Under the pieces are notes generated by a model. That model ran no database searches and was not told the origin of the DNA. It saw only the letters and a program-made list of their open reading frames with translations. Below are positions 5,869-11,446 of a stretch of DNA of 11,446 nt, one piece after another. The DNA comes from Rickettsiales bacterium (lineage in GTDB: Bacteria; Pseudomonadota; Alphaproteobacteria; Rickettsiales; UBA3002), in the NCBI GenBank assembly GCA_002725445.1, contig PBPD01000101.1:1-11446 (forward strand), given 5' to 3'. A program made the position numbers and the translations under genes. Each line of letters opens with the position of its first letter. Positions within the stretch are counted from its first letter, which is position 1.

Positions 5869-6818
5869 CCGATTTTATTGCTGGTTGGTTAACGCCTAGC
5901 GAGGAAGAAAAGGACAATATCACCATCCGTGAAATTATCCGCATCTACACGGAGTATAAAAAGAAACAGCACCGAGAACGATTCAGCCGCAATGAGACGC
6001 TGGACGAGGTGTTCATAAAGAAGAACATTTTCAGCCTGGATAACAGCATGCTCTGTGCATTGAGACCAATAGAGAAATTATGGGGAGATTGGTATCCACG
6101 GCAGATTAATCGGGCTCAATGCCGAGAGTTTGTCAGAATCCGAACCGAAGAGGACGGTGTTTCCAACACAACGGCTAAGAAGAGTTTTGATATTTTAGTG
6201 GCAGCGATGAATCATGCTCGCAAAGAGGGCTTGCTTACCGTGGTGCCTTTTGTGGAAAAGCCGAAAGAGAATCCGCCGCGTGATAAATGGGCGCGACCTC
6301 ACGAGGCCAAGGCATTGCTTGCAAAGCTGGAAGAGCTTCCACATTTGAAGTTATTTGCGATGCTGGCATTGCACACGCTTTCACGAAAACGGGCTATCCT
6401 TGAATTGCAATGGGCGCAGGTTGATTTGGAATCAAGACGAATCGACTTCAATCCACCTGACCGCCAACACACTAAAAAACGCCGCGTGCCTGTGCCGATC
6501 AATGACAGCTTGCTGCAAGCACTCACCCAGGCAAGAGAGGTGGCAACCACCAACCACGTTATTGAATGGCGCGGAAATCCTTGTTATGAAATTGGCAGAG
6601 CATTCCGCAACTATGCACGCGAAGCTAACCTGGGCTGGATCACGCCGCATGTGCTGCGCCACACCGGTGCAACGCTGATGGTGCAAAACGGAGTGAGCAT
6701 GTGGGAGATTGCCGGAATCATGGGCGACAAACTGGAAACCGTTGAGAAGCACTATCTGAAGCATCATCCGGATTATTTAAAGGATGCGACCAGTGCTCTC
6801 GACAGGATTTATGCATAA
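5730..6818 (+). CDS. int: tyrosine recombinase (phage-type integrase)
   Basis: A 362-residue site-specific integrase, presumably the enzyme that put this element into tRNA-Val. Domains: an N-terminal arm-binding-like segment (FDLTWREERKKFYVQWRESG, then DPEAAKRFLADFIAGW), a SAM-like core-binding domain (about 65-170) and a catalytic domain (about 185-362). Catalytic residues visible: R219 in TLSRKRAILELQW, a lysine at 249/250 in TKKRRVPVP, H307 and R310 in HVLRHTG, and nucleophile Y342 in TVEKHYLKH. The second histidine position (usually LGH) reads MGD, so Asp333 replaces it. The start ATG 5730 has a weak ribosome site and lies inside the preceding gene. N-terminal residues look native, so the overlap seems real. 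The gene ends 5 nt from the CCA end of the convergent tRNA. Confidence 0.9.
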   Translation: MQSGIPKFDLTWREERKKFYVQWRESGCLKRVSTCTDDPEAAKRFLADFIAGWLTPSEEEKDNITIREIIRIYTEYKKKQHRERFSRNETLDEVFIKKNIFSLDNSMLCALRPIEKLWGDWYPRQINRAQCREFVRIRTEEDGVSNTTAKKSFDILVAAMNHARKEGLLTVVPFVEKPKENPPRDKWARPHEAKALLAKLEELPHLKLFAMLALHTLSRKRAILELQWAQVDLESRRIDFNPPDRQHTKKRRVPVPINDSLLQALTQAREVATTNHVIEWRGNPCYEIGRAFRNYAREANLGWITPHVLRHTGATLMVQNGVSMWEIAGIMGDKLETVEKHYLKHHPDYLKDATSALDRIYA

Positions 6819-6823
6819 AATAA

Positions 6824-6900
6824 TGGTGGGCGGTAGAGGACTCGAACCTCCGACCTCTGCCATGTCAAGGCAACGCTCTAACCAGCTGAGCTAACCGCCC
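6824..6900 (-). tRNA. tRNA-Val(GAC), complete, carried by the element
   Basis: Read on the minus strand from 6900: acceptor GGGCGGT/ACCGCCC fully paired, D-arm GCTC/GAGC, anticodon stem TTGCC/GGCAG (one G-U), loop TTGACAT with anticodon GAC, variable AGGTC, T-arm GGAGG-TTCGAGT-CCTCT, discriminator A and encoded CCA (6824-6826). It differs from the reconstructed host tRNA-Val at 11 of 77 positions. Most differences keep pairing in the anticodon and T stems, as expected for a functional homologue instead of a copy of the host gene. It lies inside the element, between integrase and attR, in the opposite orientation to the gene the element interrupts. Confidence 0.95.
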
Positions 6901-6916
6901 ACAGGCGAAGGCAGTT

Positions 6917-6944
6917 AGCATAAACTGATCCACAATTTTGTAAA
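6917..6944 (-). promoter_or_regulatory. promoter of the element tRNA-Val
   Basis: On the minus strand TTTACA (6944-6939) and TATGCT (6922-6917) are 16 bp apart, and the -10 ends 16 bp before the tRNA 5' end. Both boxes are good and placement suits a short tRNA leader. This implies the tRNA is expressed independently of integrase. Confidence 0.6.
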
Positions 6945-6972
6945 GAGTTTGGTGATTAAAATAATCGATTAC

Positions 6973-6987
6973 GCGATCCCGTGGGAT
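6973..6987 (-). repeat. right subterminal inverted repeat
   Basis: GCGATCCCGTGGGAT is the exact reverse complement of 2671-2685. The repeat lies 95 bp inside attR; the left copy lies 91 bp inside attL. The rest of the 6945-7082 stretch is AT-rich and has no recognised gene. Confidence 0.6.
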
Positions 6988-7082
6988 ACGATTTTAGTGA
7001 AAACCTTGCACAAATGGGCAATCTATGCAAAGTAACTGAAAAAAATAACACAACATTCCAAAAACTTAGGTTTTATGGTACG

Positions 7083-7090
7083 GTTGACAT
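7083..7090 (+). repeat. attR core (GTTGACAT)
   Basis: This is the second copy of the 8-bp core seen at 2572-2579. Left of it is element sequence (GGTAC), right of it is the tRNA anticodon stem 3' strand CGACG. Confidence 0.85.
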
Positions 7091-7128
7091 CGACGAGGTC
7101 GGAAGTTCGAATCTTCTACCGCCCACCA
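7084..7128 (+). pseudogene. tRNA-Val(GAC) 3' half, separated from its 5' half
   Basis: The sequence holds the loop TTGACAT, anticodon stem CGACG, variable AGGTC, T-arm GGAAG-TTCGAAT-CTTCT, acceptor ACCGCCC, A and CCA (7126-7128). It pairs with 2541-2572 in every stem. Without its 5' half and promoter it cannot give a tRNA unless the element is excised. Confidence 0.9.
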
Positions 7129-7169
7129 TAATCTCGTAGCAGCCAGCTTGCTGGTTGATAGGAGATTAT
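7128..7169 (+). other. long hairpin just after the tRNA-Val 3' end
   Basis: ATAATCTC (7128-7135) pairs perfectly with GAGATTAT (7162-7169). Inside it CAGCCAGC (7140-7147) pairs with GCTGGTTG (7150-7157) around a two-base loop, with one G-U. The two stems are separated by a symmetrical 4x4 internal loop. No T-run follows; it may act in transcript 3' processing or be part of the integration scar that follows. Confidence 0.5.
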
Positions 7170-7259
7170 CTGGGGCTGTTAGGTGAGAACTTGTTCGACA
7201 ATAAGCTTAATGAGCGCCAGCGAATTTAGCGTTTGCAACGAGAAGCATGGCTTCGAGAT

Positions 7260-7279
7260 AATCTTCTACCGCCCACCAT
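7260..7279 (+). repeat. second copy of the tRNA-Val 3' tail
   Basis: AATCTTCTACCGCCCACCAT is identical to 7110-7129, exactly 150 bp downstream, and includes the T-stem 3' strand, acceptor 3' strand and CCA. Just before it TTCG (7252-7255) recalls the T-loop but with four extra bases. A displaced tRNA 3' end is the usual scar of an integrase that recombines at the tRNA 3' end. The 130 bp between the copies hold no gene. Confidence 0.75.
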
Positions 7280-7302
7280 TTAAAAGCATGTAACTATTCC
7301 CT

Positions 7303-7797
7303 ATGCCATCAGATATCACCATACGCCCCGCCACACCTGATGATTTGCCTACCATTGCACAATTGGCCTATCGCATCTGGCCTGTGTGTTATGGCCCCAT
7401 CATACCCATGGAACAGGTGCAAGCGGTGTTGGAGGCAATATATACTCCCCAAGCACTGCTAAACGAGATGCAGGAAGAAGGCCACCAGTTTTGGCTGGCA
7501 GAAAAGGGCGAACAGGCGGTCGGCTATTGCTCGGCCTATCAGGAAGAGAACACGGTGTGGCTGAAGAAACTCTATGTTTTGCCCGAGCTACAAGGGGCAG
7601 GCATTGGGCGACAGTTCATTGCTATGGTGGAAGAAGCATTCGCGCATTGCCACACTATGAGGCTGCTCGTGAATAGTGATAACACCGATGCGCAGCTTTT
7701 TTATGAACGCTATGGGTTTGTGGTGGAAGCAGAAGTGCCTGTGCTTATGGGGCCATTCGCCTTCACCGACAAACAAATGCAAAAGCCGCTACGCTAA
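7303..7797 (+). CDS. GNAT family N-acetyltransferase
   Basis: A 164-residue single-domain acetyltransferase that would move an acetyl group from acetyl-CoA to an amine on an unknown substrate. Seen: the N-terminal ITIRPATPDDLPTIAQLAY strand and helix, LAEKGEQAVGYCSAY (65-79) with the central strands, VWLKKLYVLPELQGAGIG (85-102) containing the Q-x-x-G-x-G acetyl-CoA pyrophosphate loop (97-102), and the C-terminal NTDAQLFYERYGF (127-139), which is the B motif. Length is standard. No strong ribosome site precedes ATG 7303. It stands alone, convergent to marC, and starts 24 bp after the displaced tRNA tail. Substrate cannot be inferred. Confidence 0.9.
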   Translation: MPSDITIRPATPDDLPTIAQLAYRIWPVCYGPIIPMEQVQAVLEAIYTPQALLNEMQEEGHQFWLAEKGEQAVGYCSAYQEENTVWLKKLYVLPELQGAGIGRQFIAMVEEAFAHCHTMRLLVNSDNTDAQLFYERYGFVVEAEVPVLMGPFAFTDKQMQKPLR

Positions 7798-7877
7798 GAC
7801 CAACCACTTAAACATAAAACCGTAACCGAGAACTAAATCACTCGCAAATGCTAGCGGATTGCCTTGGAAACCCTTTT

Positions 7878-8492
7878 TTATGTGGCCTCTACTATGCCAC
7901 GCACCCCATCCACAATAAACTGAATGGCCAATGCCGCCAGTAGCACACCAAAGAGGCGTTTGAAAATATTGTTGATGGTTTTGCCCAACAATTTTTCCAA
8001 CGGAGTGGAAAATAGCAACGCCACAAAAGTGACGATAAACACCAACACAATAGCAGCCAGCAGCGAGAATAAACCGCCAGGCTCGCCAGATGCATCGGAA
8101 AATAACAGGATGGTCAGGGTAAGTGTGCCAGGGCCAGAGAGTAACGGAATGGCCAGCGGATAGACCGACACATCGTCAATTTCCTCCGCATCGCTATTTA
8201 CGCGACGTTTCTCAGGCGTGGTGATCATGCTGAACGCGGTGTAGAACAGCAGCAAGCCACCCGCCACACGAAACGACTCAATTTGAATGCCCAGCCCGTT
8301 CATCAAATCCAAGCCGAAGAATCCAAAAAGAATAACCAGTACTATACCAATAATGGTGCCACGCACGGCCATTTGACGACGCATGGTTTTATCGGCACCG
8401 TCGGTAAGCGCGTTGAACAGCAACGCTGTTCCCAGCGGGCTGATGATCACCGCGTAACCCAGCACAGCATTAAGAAAAATATCGAGATTCAT
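7878..8492 (-). CDS. MarC family integral membrane protein
   Basis: A 204-residue inner-membrane protein with six hydrophobic segments at about 6-28, 44-62, 74-90, 111-132, 141-165 and 178-200. Family marks: SPLGTALLFNALTDG (18-32), FRVAGGLLLFYTAFSMI (74-90) and YPLAIPLLSGPGTLTLTILL (111-130), the internally repeated P-x-G motif of the MarC/UPF0056 family. Members were once linked to multiple antibiotic resistance, but the function remains unsettled. ATG 8492 lies two bases after the pheA stop, so it is translated from the same transcript as pheA. The stop is at 7878-7880, within a T-run. Nothing in the sequence suggests a role in phenylalanine synthesis. Confidence 0.9.
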   Translation of the reverse strand: MNLDIFLNAVLGYAVIISPLGTALLFNALTDGADKTMRRQMAVRGTIIGIVLVILFGFFGLDLMNGLGIQIESFRVAGGLLLFYTAFSMITTPEKRRVNSDAEEIDDVSVYPLAIPLLSGPGTLTLTILLFSDASGEPGGLFSLLAAIVLVFIVTFVALLFSTPLEKLLGKTINNIFKRLFGVLLAALAIQFIVDGVRGIVEAT

Positions 8493-8494
8493 AA

Positions 8495-9355
8495 CTATTT
8501 TTGTAAATAACGTTTCGGATCAGCCGGATACACACCCAGCACATGCACTTTGTTACTGAAGAACCCCAACTCTTCCAGCGCCAATTGCGTGGCGCGCTCT
8601 TGCGGATGCCCCTCAAACGTGAGGAAAAATTGTGCTGTGCCAGCTTTGGCACTATGTAGATAGCTTTCCAGCTTCACCATGTTCAGACCGTTCGTCGCAA
8701 ACCCGCCCAGCGCCTTATAAAGCGCGGCTGGAATGCTGCGCAAGGTGAACAACACACTGGTTAGCACCGGCTCGTGCCCTGGCAACGGATCGGCTGGCTC
8801 TTGCGCGAAAGTCAGAAACAGCGTCTGGTTATTTTCGTCGTCCTGCATGTTTTCTTTCACGCATTCCAAGCCATACAGCGCGCCAGCCAACTCGGAACAC
8901 ACCGCCGCTTTGGTGGGGTCGTTCCATTCTGCCACGTCCTTGGCGGCCATGGCGGTGTCAGCATAGGCATGCACGTTCAGCCCCAGCTCGCGCAGACTAT
9001 CACGGCACTGCATCAGGGCTTGCGGGTGCGAATACACATCGGTCACTTTTTCAAGCTCCGTGCCTTTGGGCGCAAATAGATGGTGTTCTACTTTCAGGAA
9101 ATACTCACTCACAATATGCAGTTTTGTCTTTGGCAAAATATTGTGAATCTCTGCCACGCGTCCGGCCTGACTATTCTCAATCGGGATCATCCCGTAGGTT
9201 ACGCGCCCCTGTTCAACGGCTTCGAACACGTCGTCAAAGCTTTCCATTGGCACAGGCGTCATGTAGGGTTGCGCCTGACGGCACGCCAAATCACTGTAAG
9301 CGCCTTCGATTCCTGCGAAGGCAACGGTATTTTCGGTATTATTAGCACTAGACAT
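8495..9355 (-). CDS. pheA: prephenate dehydratase PheA (PDT-ACT)
   Basis: A 286-residue monofunctional prephenate dehydratase, which turns prephenate into phenylpyruvate for phenylalanine synthesis. The catalytic domain spans about 9-190: VAFAGIEGAYSDLA, GMIPIENSQAGRV (55-67), SHPQALMQC (109-117) and NNQTLFLTF (175-183). An ACT regulatory domain follows (about 198-278) with LGGFATNGLNMVKLESYLHS. The Glu-Ser-Tyr form, in place of the enteric ESRP phenylalanine-binding motif, is common in alphaproteobacterial enzymes. Odd: the catalytic Thr-Arg-Phe motif reads T178-L179-F180, so the usual arginine is missing. It is divergent from the DAHP synthase gene, with 100 bp between the starts, and marC follows two bases after its stop. 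Confidence 0.92.
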   Translation of the reverse strand: MSSANNTENTVAFAGIEGAYSDLACRQAQPYMTPVPMESFDDVFEAVEQGRVTYGMIPIENSQAGRVAEIHNILPKTKLHIVSEYFLKVEHHLFAPKGTELEKVTDVYSHPQALMQCRDSLRELGLNVHAYADTAMAAKDVAEWNDPTKAAVCSELAGALYGLECVKENMQDDENNQTLFLTFAQEPADPLPGHEPVLTSVLFTLRSIPAALYKALGGFATNGLNMVKLESYLHSAKAGTAQFFLTFEGHPQERATQLALEELGFFSNKVHVLGVYPADPKRYLQK

Positions 9356-9400
9356 CGATTATAAAATCCTTACATAGTACGCGCGAACGCTTGAATATGT

Positions 9401-9422
9401 TTGGGTTTCGCATAAACCCCAA
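9401..9422. promoter_or_regulatory. hairpin/operator-like repeat between pheA and aroA
   Basis: TTGGGTTT (9401-9408) and AAACCCCAA (9414-9422) form an inverted repeat with a 5-bp centre and a single bulged C. It sits in the middle of the 100-bp region from which pheA and the DAHP synthase gene diverge. It could be an operator shared by both, or an RNA hairpin in one leader. No clear promoter was picked out beside it. Confidence 0.4.
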
Positions 9423-9455
9423 GGCATAGCAAGCATTAATAAAGTTGAAAAGTAT

Positions 9456-10844
9456 ATGGCACACGCAAAGACAAAAAATTCCGATCAGGCAAAAGAATGG
9501 TCCGCACAAAGCTGGAGAGATTTCCCCATTTTGCAGCAGCCTAACTATCAGGACGTGGACAAATTGCTGCGTATTGAGAAACAGCTGACCACCCTGCCTG
9601 CACTTACCACGCCGCAAGAGGCCCGCGCATTGAAAGCAGAGCTTGCTATGGCCGCTGAAGGCCAGGCGTTTTTGCTGCAAGGCGGTGATTGTGCCGAGAG
9701 TTTTGCTGAATTTAACGAAGCGAATTTAAGTAATTTCTTCCGCGTGTTGCTGCAAATGACCATGGCGCTGATGTATGGCGCGGGGCATCCGGTGGTAAAA
9801 GTCGGGCGCATTGCAGGGCAGTTTGCGAAGCCTCGCTCTGCCGATATGGAAAAGCAAAACGGCGAGGAATTACCCAGCTATCGCGGTGATATGGTCAACG
9901 CGATGGATTTTGAGGCCACGGGCCGCACCGCAGACCCACAGCGTTTGCTGGATGCATATTACCAGTCGGGTGCGACATTGAACTATCTGCGTTCACTCGC
10001 GCGCGGGGGTTACGCTGCGCTGAATCACATCAGCAAATGGAATATGGACTTTGTGTCCGAGTCGCCGCAAGGCCGCCACTTTAACGAGGTGGTCGAGCGC
10101 ATTAACGACTGCATGCGCTTTATTGAAGCCACCGGCCTGCCATTGGATAATGTGGAGCAATTATCGGAAGCCAGCTTCTACACCTCGCATGAAGGGTTGT
10201 TGCTGGGCTACGAATCCGCCCTCACCCGCTTCGACGAGGTAAGTGAGGAATGGTATGCATGCTCCGCACATATGTTGTGGATTGGTGATCGCACACGCCA
10301 GCCAGATGGCGCGCATGTCGAATTCCTACGCGGTGTTGGCAACCCAATCGGCTGCAAGGTCGGCCCTTCAATGGAAATCGATGACTTGCTGCGTTTGTGC
10401 GATGTGCTGAATCCGAAAAACGAGGCAGGACGTCTCACACTGATCTCGCGTATGGGTGCAGAAAAAGTTGAAGAATATCTGCCGCCATTGGTGCGCGCCG
10501 TTAAAGAAGCGGGCAAGAAAGTTGTATGGTCGTGCGATCCTATGCATGGCAATACCATCAAATCACCTACTGGCTATAAGACGCGTAAATTTACCGACAT
10601 TCTGGCAGAGGTACGCAAGTTCTTCGCCATCCATCAGGCCGAAGGCTCGCATGGCAGCGGTGTGCATTTTGAAATGACCGGGCAGGATGTAACGGAATGT
10701 CTGGGCGGTGCGCAGGCAATTTCGGAATTGGATTTGTCCAACCGTTACCACACACATTGCGATCCTCGCCTGAATGCATCGCAGAGTTTGGAGCTGGCAT
10801 TTCTGATTGCTGAAGAGCTGAAAAAAGCAGCCGTAAAAAAATAA
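9456..10844 (+). CDS. aroA: class II (plant-like) 3-deoxy-7-phosphoheptulonate synthase
   Basis: A 462-residue DAHP synthase of the plant-like class, the first enzyme of the shikimate pathway: phosphoenolpyruvate plus erythrose 4-phosphate give DAHP. Seen: LLQGGDCAE with metal ligand C79, GAGHPVVKVGRIAGQFAKPRS (108-128), YRGDMVN, a central SHEGLLLGYESALTR (244-258), HMLWIGDRTRQ with the GxRTR substrate site, GNPIGCKVGPSM (295-306), and the other likely metal ligands H364 in DPMHGNT, E406 in HFEMTGQ and D436 in CDPRLN. Length is normal and all key residues are present. It starts at ATG 9456 with a weak ribosome site. Together with divergent pheA it brackets phenylalanine synthesis (first and second-last steps). 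The symbol is uncertain because class II genes are variously named aroA, aroF, aroG or aroH. Confidence 0.95.
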   Translation: MAHAKTKNSDQAKEWSAQSWRDFPILQQPNYQDVDKLLRIEKQLTTLPALTTPQEARALKAELAMAAEGQAFLLQGGDCAESFAEFNEANLSNFFRVLLQMTMALMYGAGHPVVKVGRIAGQFAKPRSADMEKQNGEELPSYRGDMVNAMDFEATGRTADPQRLLDAYYQSGATLNYLRSLARGGYAALNHISKWNMDFVSESPQGRHFNEVVERINDCMRFIEATGLPLDNVEQLSEASFYTSHEGLLLGYESALTRFDEVSEEWYACSAHMLWIGDRTRQPDGAHVEFLRGVGNPIGCKVGPSMEIDDLLRLCDVLNPKNEAGRLTLISRMGAEKVEEYLPPLVRAVKEAGKKVVWSCDPMHGNTIKSPTGYKTRKFTDILAEVRKFFAIHQAEGSHGSGVHFEMTGQDVTECLGGAQAISELDLSNRYHTHCDPRLNASQSLELAFLIAEELKKAAVKK

Positions 10845-10860
10845 CTATATTTAGTTTTTT
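10843..10860 (+). terminator. weak AT-rich hairpin with T-run after the DAHP synthase gene
   Basis: AACTA (10843-10847) pairs with TAGTT (10852-10856) around a 4-nt loop, and four further T residues follow directly. The stem overlaps the stop codon and is AT-only except for one pair, so termination would be inefficient. Confidence 0.4.
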
Positions 10861-10866
10861 CTCCGC

Positions 10867-10918
10867 AATAGCCACTACATATATTGTTGCATACACGCAA
10901 CAAATGAAGTGAGCTATT
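10867..10918. other. two-level hairpin between DAHP synthase and histone-like genes
   Basis: Outer arms AATAGC-CACT (10867-10876) and AGTG-A-GCTATT (10908-10918) pair with one bulged A. Inside, TTGTTGC (10884-10890) pairs perfectly with GCAACAA (10897-10903) around a 6-nt loop. It could be a transcript 3'-end structure, a small RNA or a protein-binding cruciform. No T-run follows. Confidence 0.45.
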
Positions 10919-10941
10919 AAATAAAGTAAAGTTTTCAATAG

Positions 10942-10962
10942 TTATCCACAGATCTGTCCATA
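10942..10962. promoter_or_regulatory. DnaA box within a palindrome upstream of the histone-like gene
   Basis: TTATCCACA (10942-10950) is a perfect consensus DnaA box. It is part of a longer palindrome centred on ACAGATCTGT (10948-10957) with flanks TATCC and CCATA. It lies 81 bp before the histone-like start. Two TTATTAACA direct repeats (10966-10974 and 10999-11007) follow. A single box without a cluster argues for regulation, not an origin. Confidence 0.45.
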
Positions 10963-11030
10963 GCTTTATTAACAATAATTAGGTTTTAATGGTTTTCGTT
11001 ATTAACATTTCATGATTGGGAGGAATAATC

Positions 11031-11446
11031 ATGGCTGTTGCAAAAAAGAAAACCGCTGCTAAGAAACCTGCAGCAAAGAAGACGACTACCACCACAAAAA
11101 AACCTAAGACCGCAGCAAAAAGCGCTACGGTAAAATTGGTTAAATCCAAAACCACTACCGCTAAGAAAACTGCCGCTAAGAAGCCAGCAGCGAAGAAAGC
11201 GACTACCGCTAAGAAAACTGCTGCTAAAAAGCCAGCAGCGAAGAAAGCGACCACCGCTAAGAAAACTGTAGCTAAAAAGCCAGCAGCGAAGAAAGCGACC
11301 GCTAAGAAAACTGCCGCTAAAAAGCCAGCAGCGAAGAAAGCGACCACCGCTAAGAAAACTGCCGCTAAAAAGCCAGCAGCGAAGAAAGCGACCGCTAAGA
11401 AAACTGCCGCTAAAAAGCCAGCAGCGAAGAAAGCGACCGCTAAGAA
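11031..11446 (+). CDS. histone H1-like DNA-binding protein, partial
   Basis: The gene starts at ATG 11031 with GGGAGGA seven bases upstream and runs off the window after 138 codons. The product is almost only Lys, Ala, Thr and Pro: MAVAKKKTAAKKPAAKK, a short less regular part with SATVKLVKSK, then tandem copies of AKKTAAKKPAAKKAT(T) (15 or 16 residues). This is the composition of eukaryotic H1 tails and of bacterial H1-like nucleoid proteins, which bind DNA non-specifically through lysines and condense it. No globular domain is visible in the part present. The strong ribosome site and the palindrome/DnaA box upstream suggest regulated, possibly high, expression. Repeat number probably varies between strains. 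Low complexity makes orthology hard to assign. Confidence 0.88.
   Translation, partial: MAVAKKKTAAKKPAAKKTTTTTKKPKTAAKSATVKLVKSKTTTAKKTAAKKPAAKKATTAKKTAAKKPAAKKATTAKKTVAKKPAAKKATAKKTAAKKPAAKKATTAKKTAAKKPAAKKATAKKTAAKKPAAKKATAK
11160..11446 (+). repeat. 45/48-bp tandem repeats in the histone-like gene
   Basis: Six full units begin at 11160 (48), 11208 (48), 11256 (45), 11301 (48), 11349 (45) and 11394 (45), with a seventh starting at 11439. Each encodes AKKTAAKKPAAKKAT with or without one more Thr codon. The units are near-identical at the DNA level, which points to recent expansion, and all preserve the frame. Confidence 0.95.

Larger units (their letters stand above)
2580..7090. mobile_element. 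4.5-kb integrated phage-derived element in tRNA-Val
   Basis: The element is bounded by the 8-bp repeat GTTGACAT at 2572-2579 and 7083-7090; one copy belongs to the target, giving an element of 4,511 bp. It contains a tyrosine integrase at the right end, a small helix-turn-helix gene just before it, a phage tail gene, two truncated phage genes, a reverse-strand Argonaute/APAZ fragment and a complete tRNA-Val gene. It lacks recognisable capsid, portal, terminase and replication genes, so it is either a heavily deleted prophage or a phage-satellite-like island. A 15-bp inverted repeat lies about 90 bp inside each end. Removing bases 2580-7090 restores the host tRNA exactly, which is the strongest evidence for the boundaries. 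Confidence 0.88.

Noticed and set aside
2602..6943. ATTTTGTAA shared near both element ends in the same orientation
   Set aside because: Nine AT-rich bases are too few to call a specific repeat.
10942..10950. Replication origin suggested by the DnaA box
   Set aside because: Only one perfect box, no cluster, no dnaA, dnaN or plasmid replication gene nearby.
10979..11347. Hydrophobic Phe/Ala/Val-rich frame on the minus strand
   Set aside because: It is the mirror of the Lys/Ala codons of the histone-like gene, not a membrane protein.
11160..11446. CRISPR-like periodic repeat
   Set aside because: The repeats are coding, in frame and directly abutting, without spacers.

Overview
The window looks like the chromosome of an alphaproteobacterium. 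This is inferred from an O-succinylhomoserine sulfhydrylase (MetZ), a class II (plant-like) DAHP synthase, a prephenate dehydratase whose ACT domain has the ESY form instead of ESRP, tRNA genes with encoded CCA, and a lysine/alanine-rich histone H1-like protein. Core genes are moderately GC-rich. The genus cannot be named from this sequence.

Left core block (1-2470): the 5' end of queE reads leftward. Divergent from it, metZ is followed without a gap by two secreted DUF192-family proteins that are tandem, diverged paralogues. A tRNA-Val(GAC) gene begins at 2541 but is cut in its anticodon loop.

Integrated element (2580-7090, 4,511 bp, bounded by an 8-bp repeat GTTGACAT): a small phage-derived element sits inside the tRNA-Val gene. 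It carries a lone minor tail protein Z gene, the N-terminal ParB-like part of a phage ParB-methyltransferase gene, the C-terminal part of a DUF6362-type phage gene, a small excisionase/AlpA-like helix-turn-helix gene and a tyrosine integrase. Between the two truncated phage genes, on the opposite strand and visibly more AT-rich, lies a piece of a short prokaryotic Argonaute defence operon: an APAZ-domain protein overlapping by 8 nt the MID part of a pAgo that has lost its PIWI domain. A possible out-of-frame SIR2 fragment lies upstream of the APAZ gene. Near its right end the element has a complete tRNA-Val(GAC) gene with its own promoter, on the opposite strand. Joining the two halves of the interrupted host gene (2541-2579 + 7091-7128) gives a perfect tRNA-Val(GAC). 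The element has therefore destroyed one valine tRNA gene and brought another with the same anticodon. A 15-bp inverted repeat lies about 90 bp inside each end.

Right core block (7084-11446): after the tRNA 3' half there is a second copy of the tRNA 3' tail, exactly 150 bp on, probably a scar of another integration. Then come a GNAT acetyltransferase, a convergent pheA-marC pair, aroA class II divergent from pheA (so two aromatic amino acid genes share a 100-bp control region with a hairpin), a large hairpin, a DnaA-box-containing palindrome, and the start of a histone H1-like gene built of 45/48-bp repeats that runs off the window.

The most notable points are the captured, broken short-pAgo module and the tRNA-for-tRNA replacement by the integrated element.
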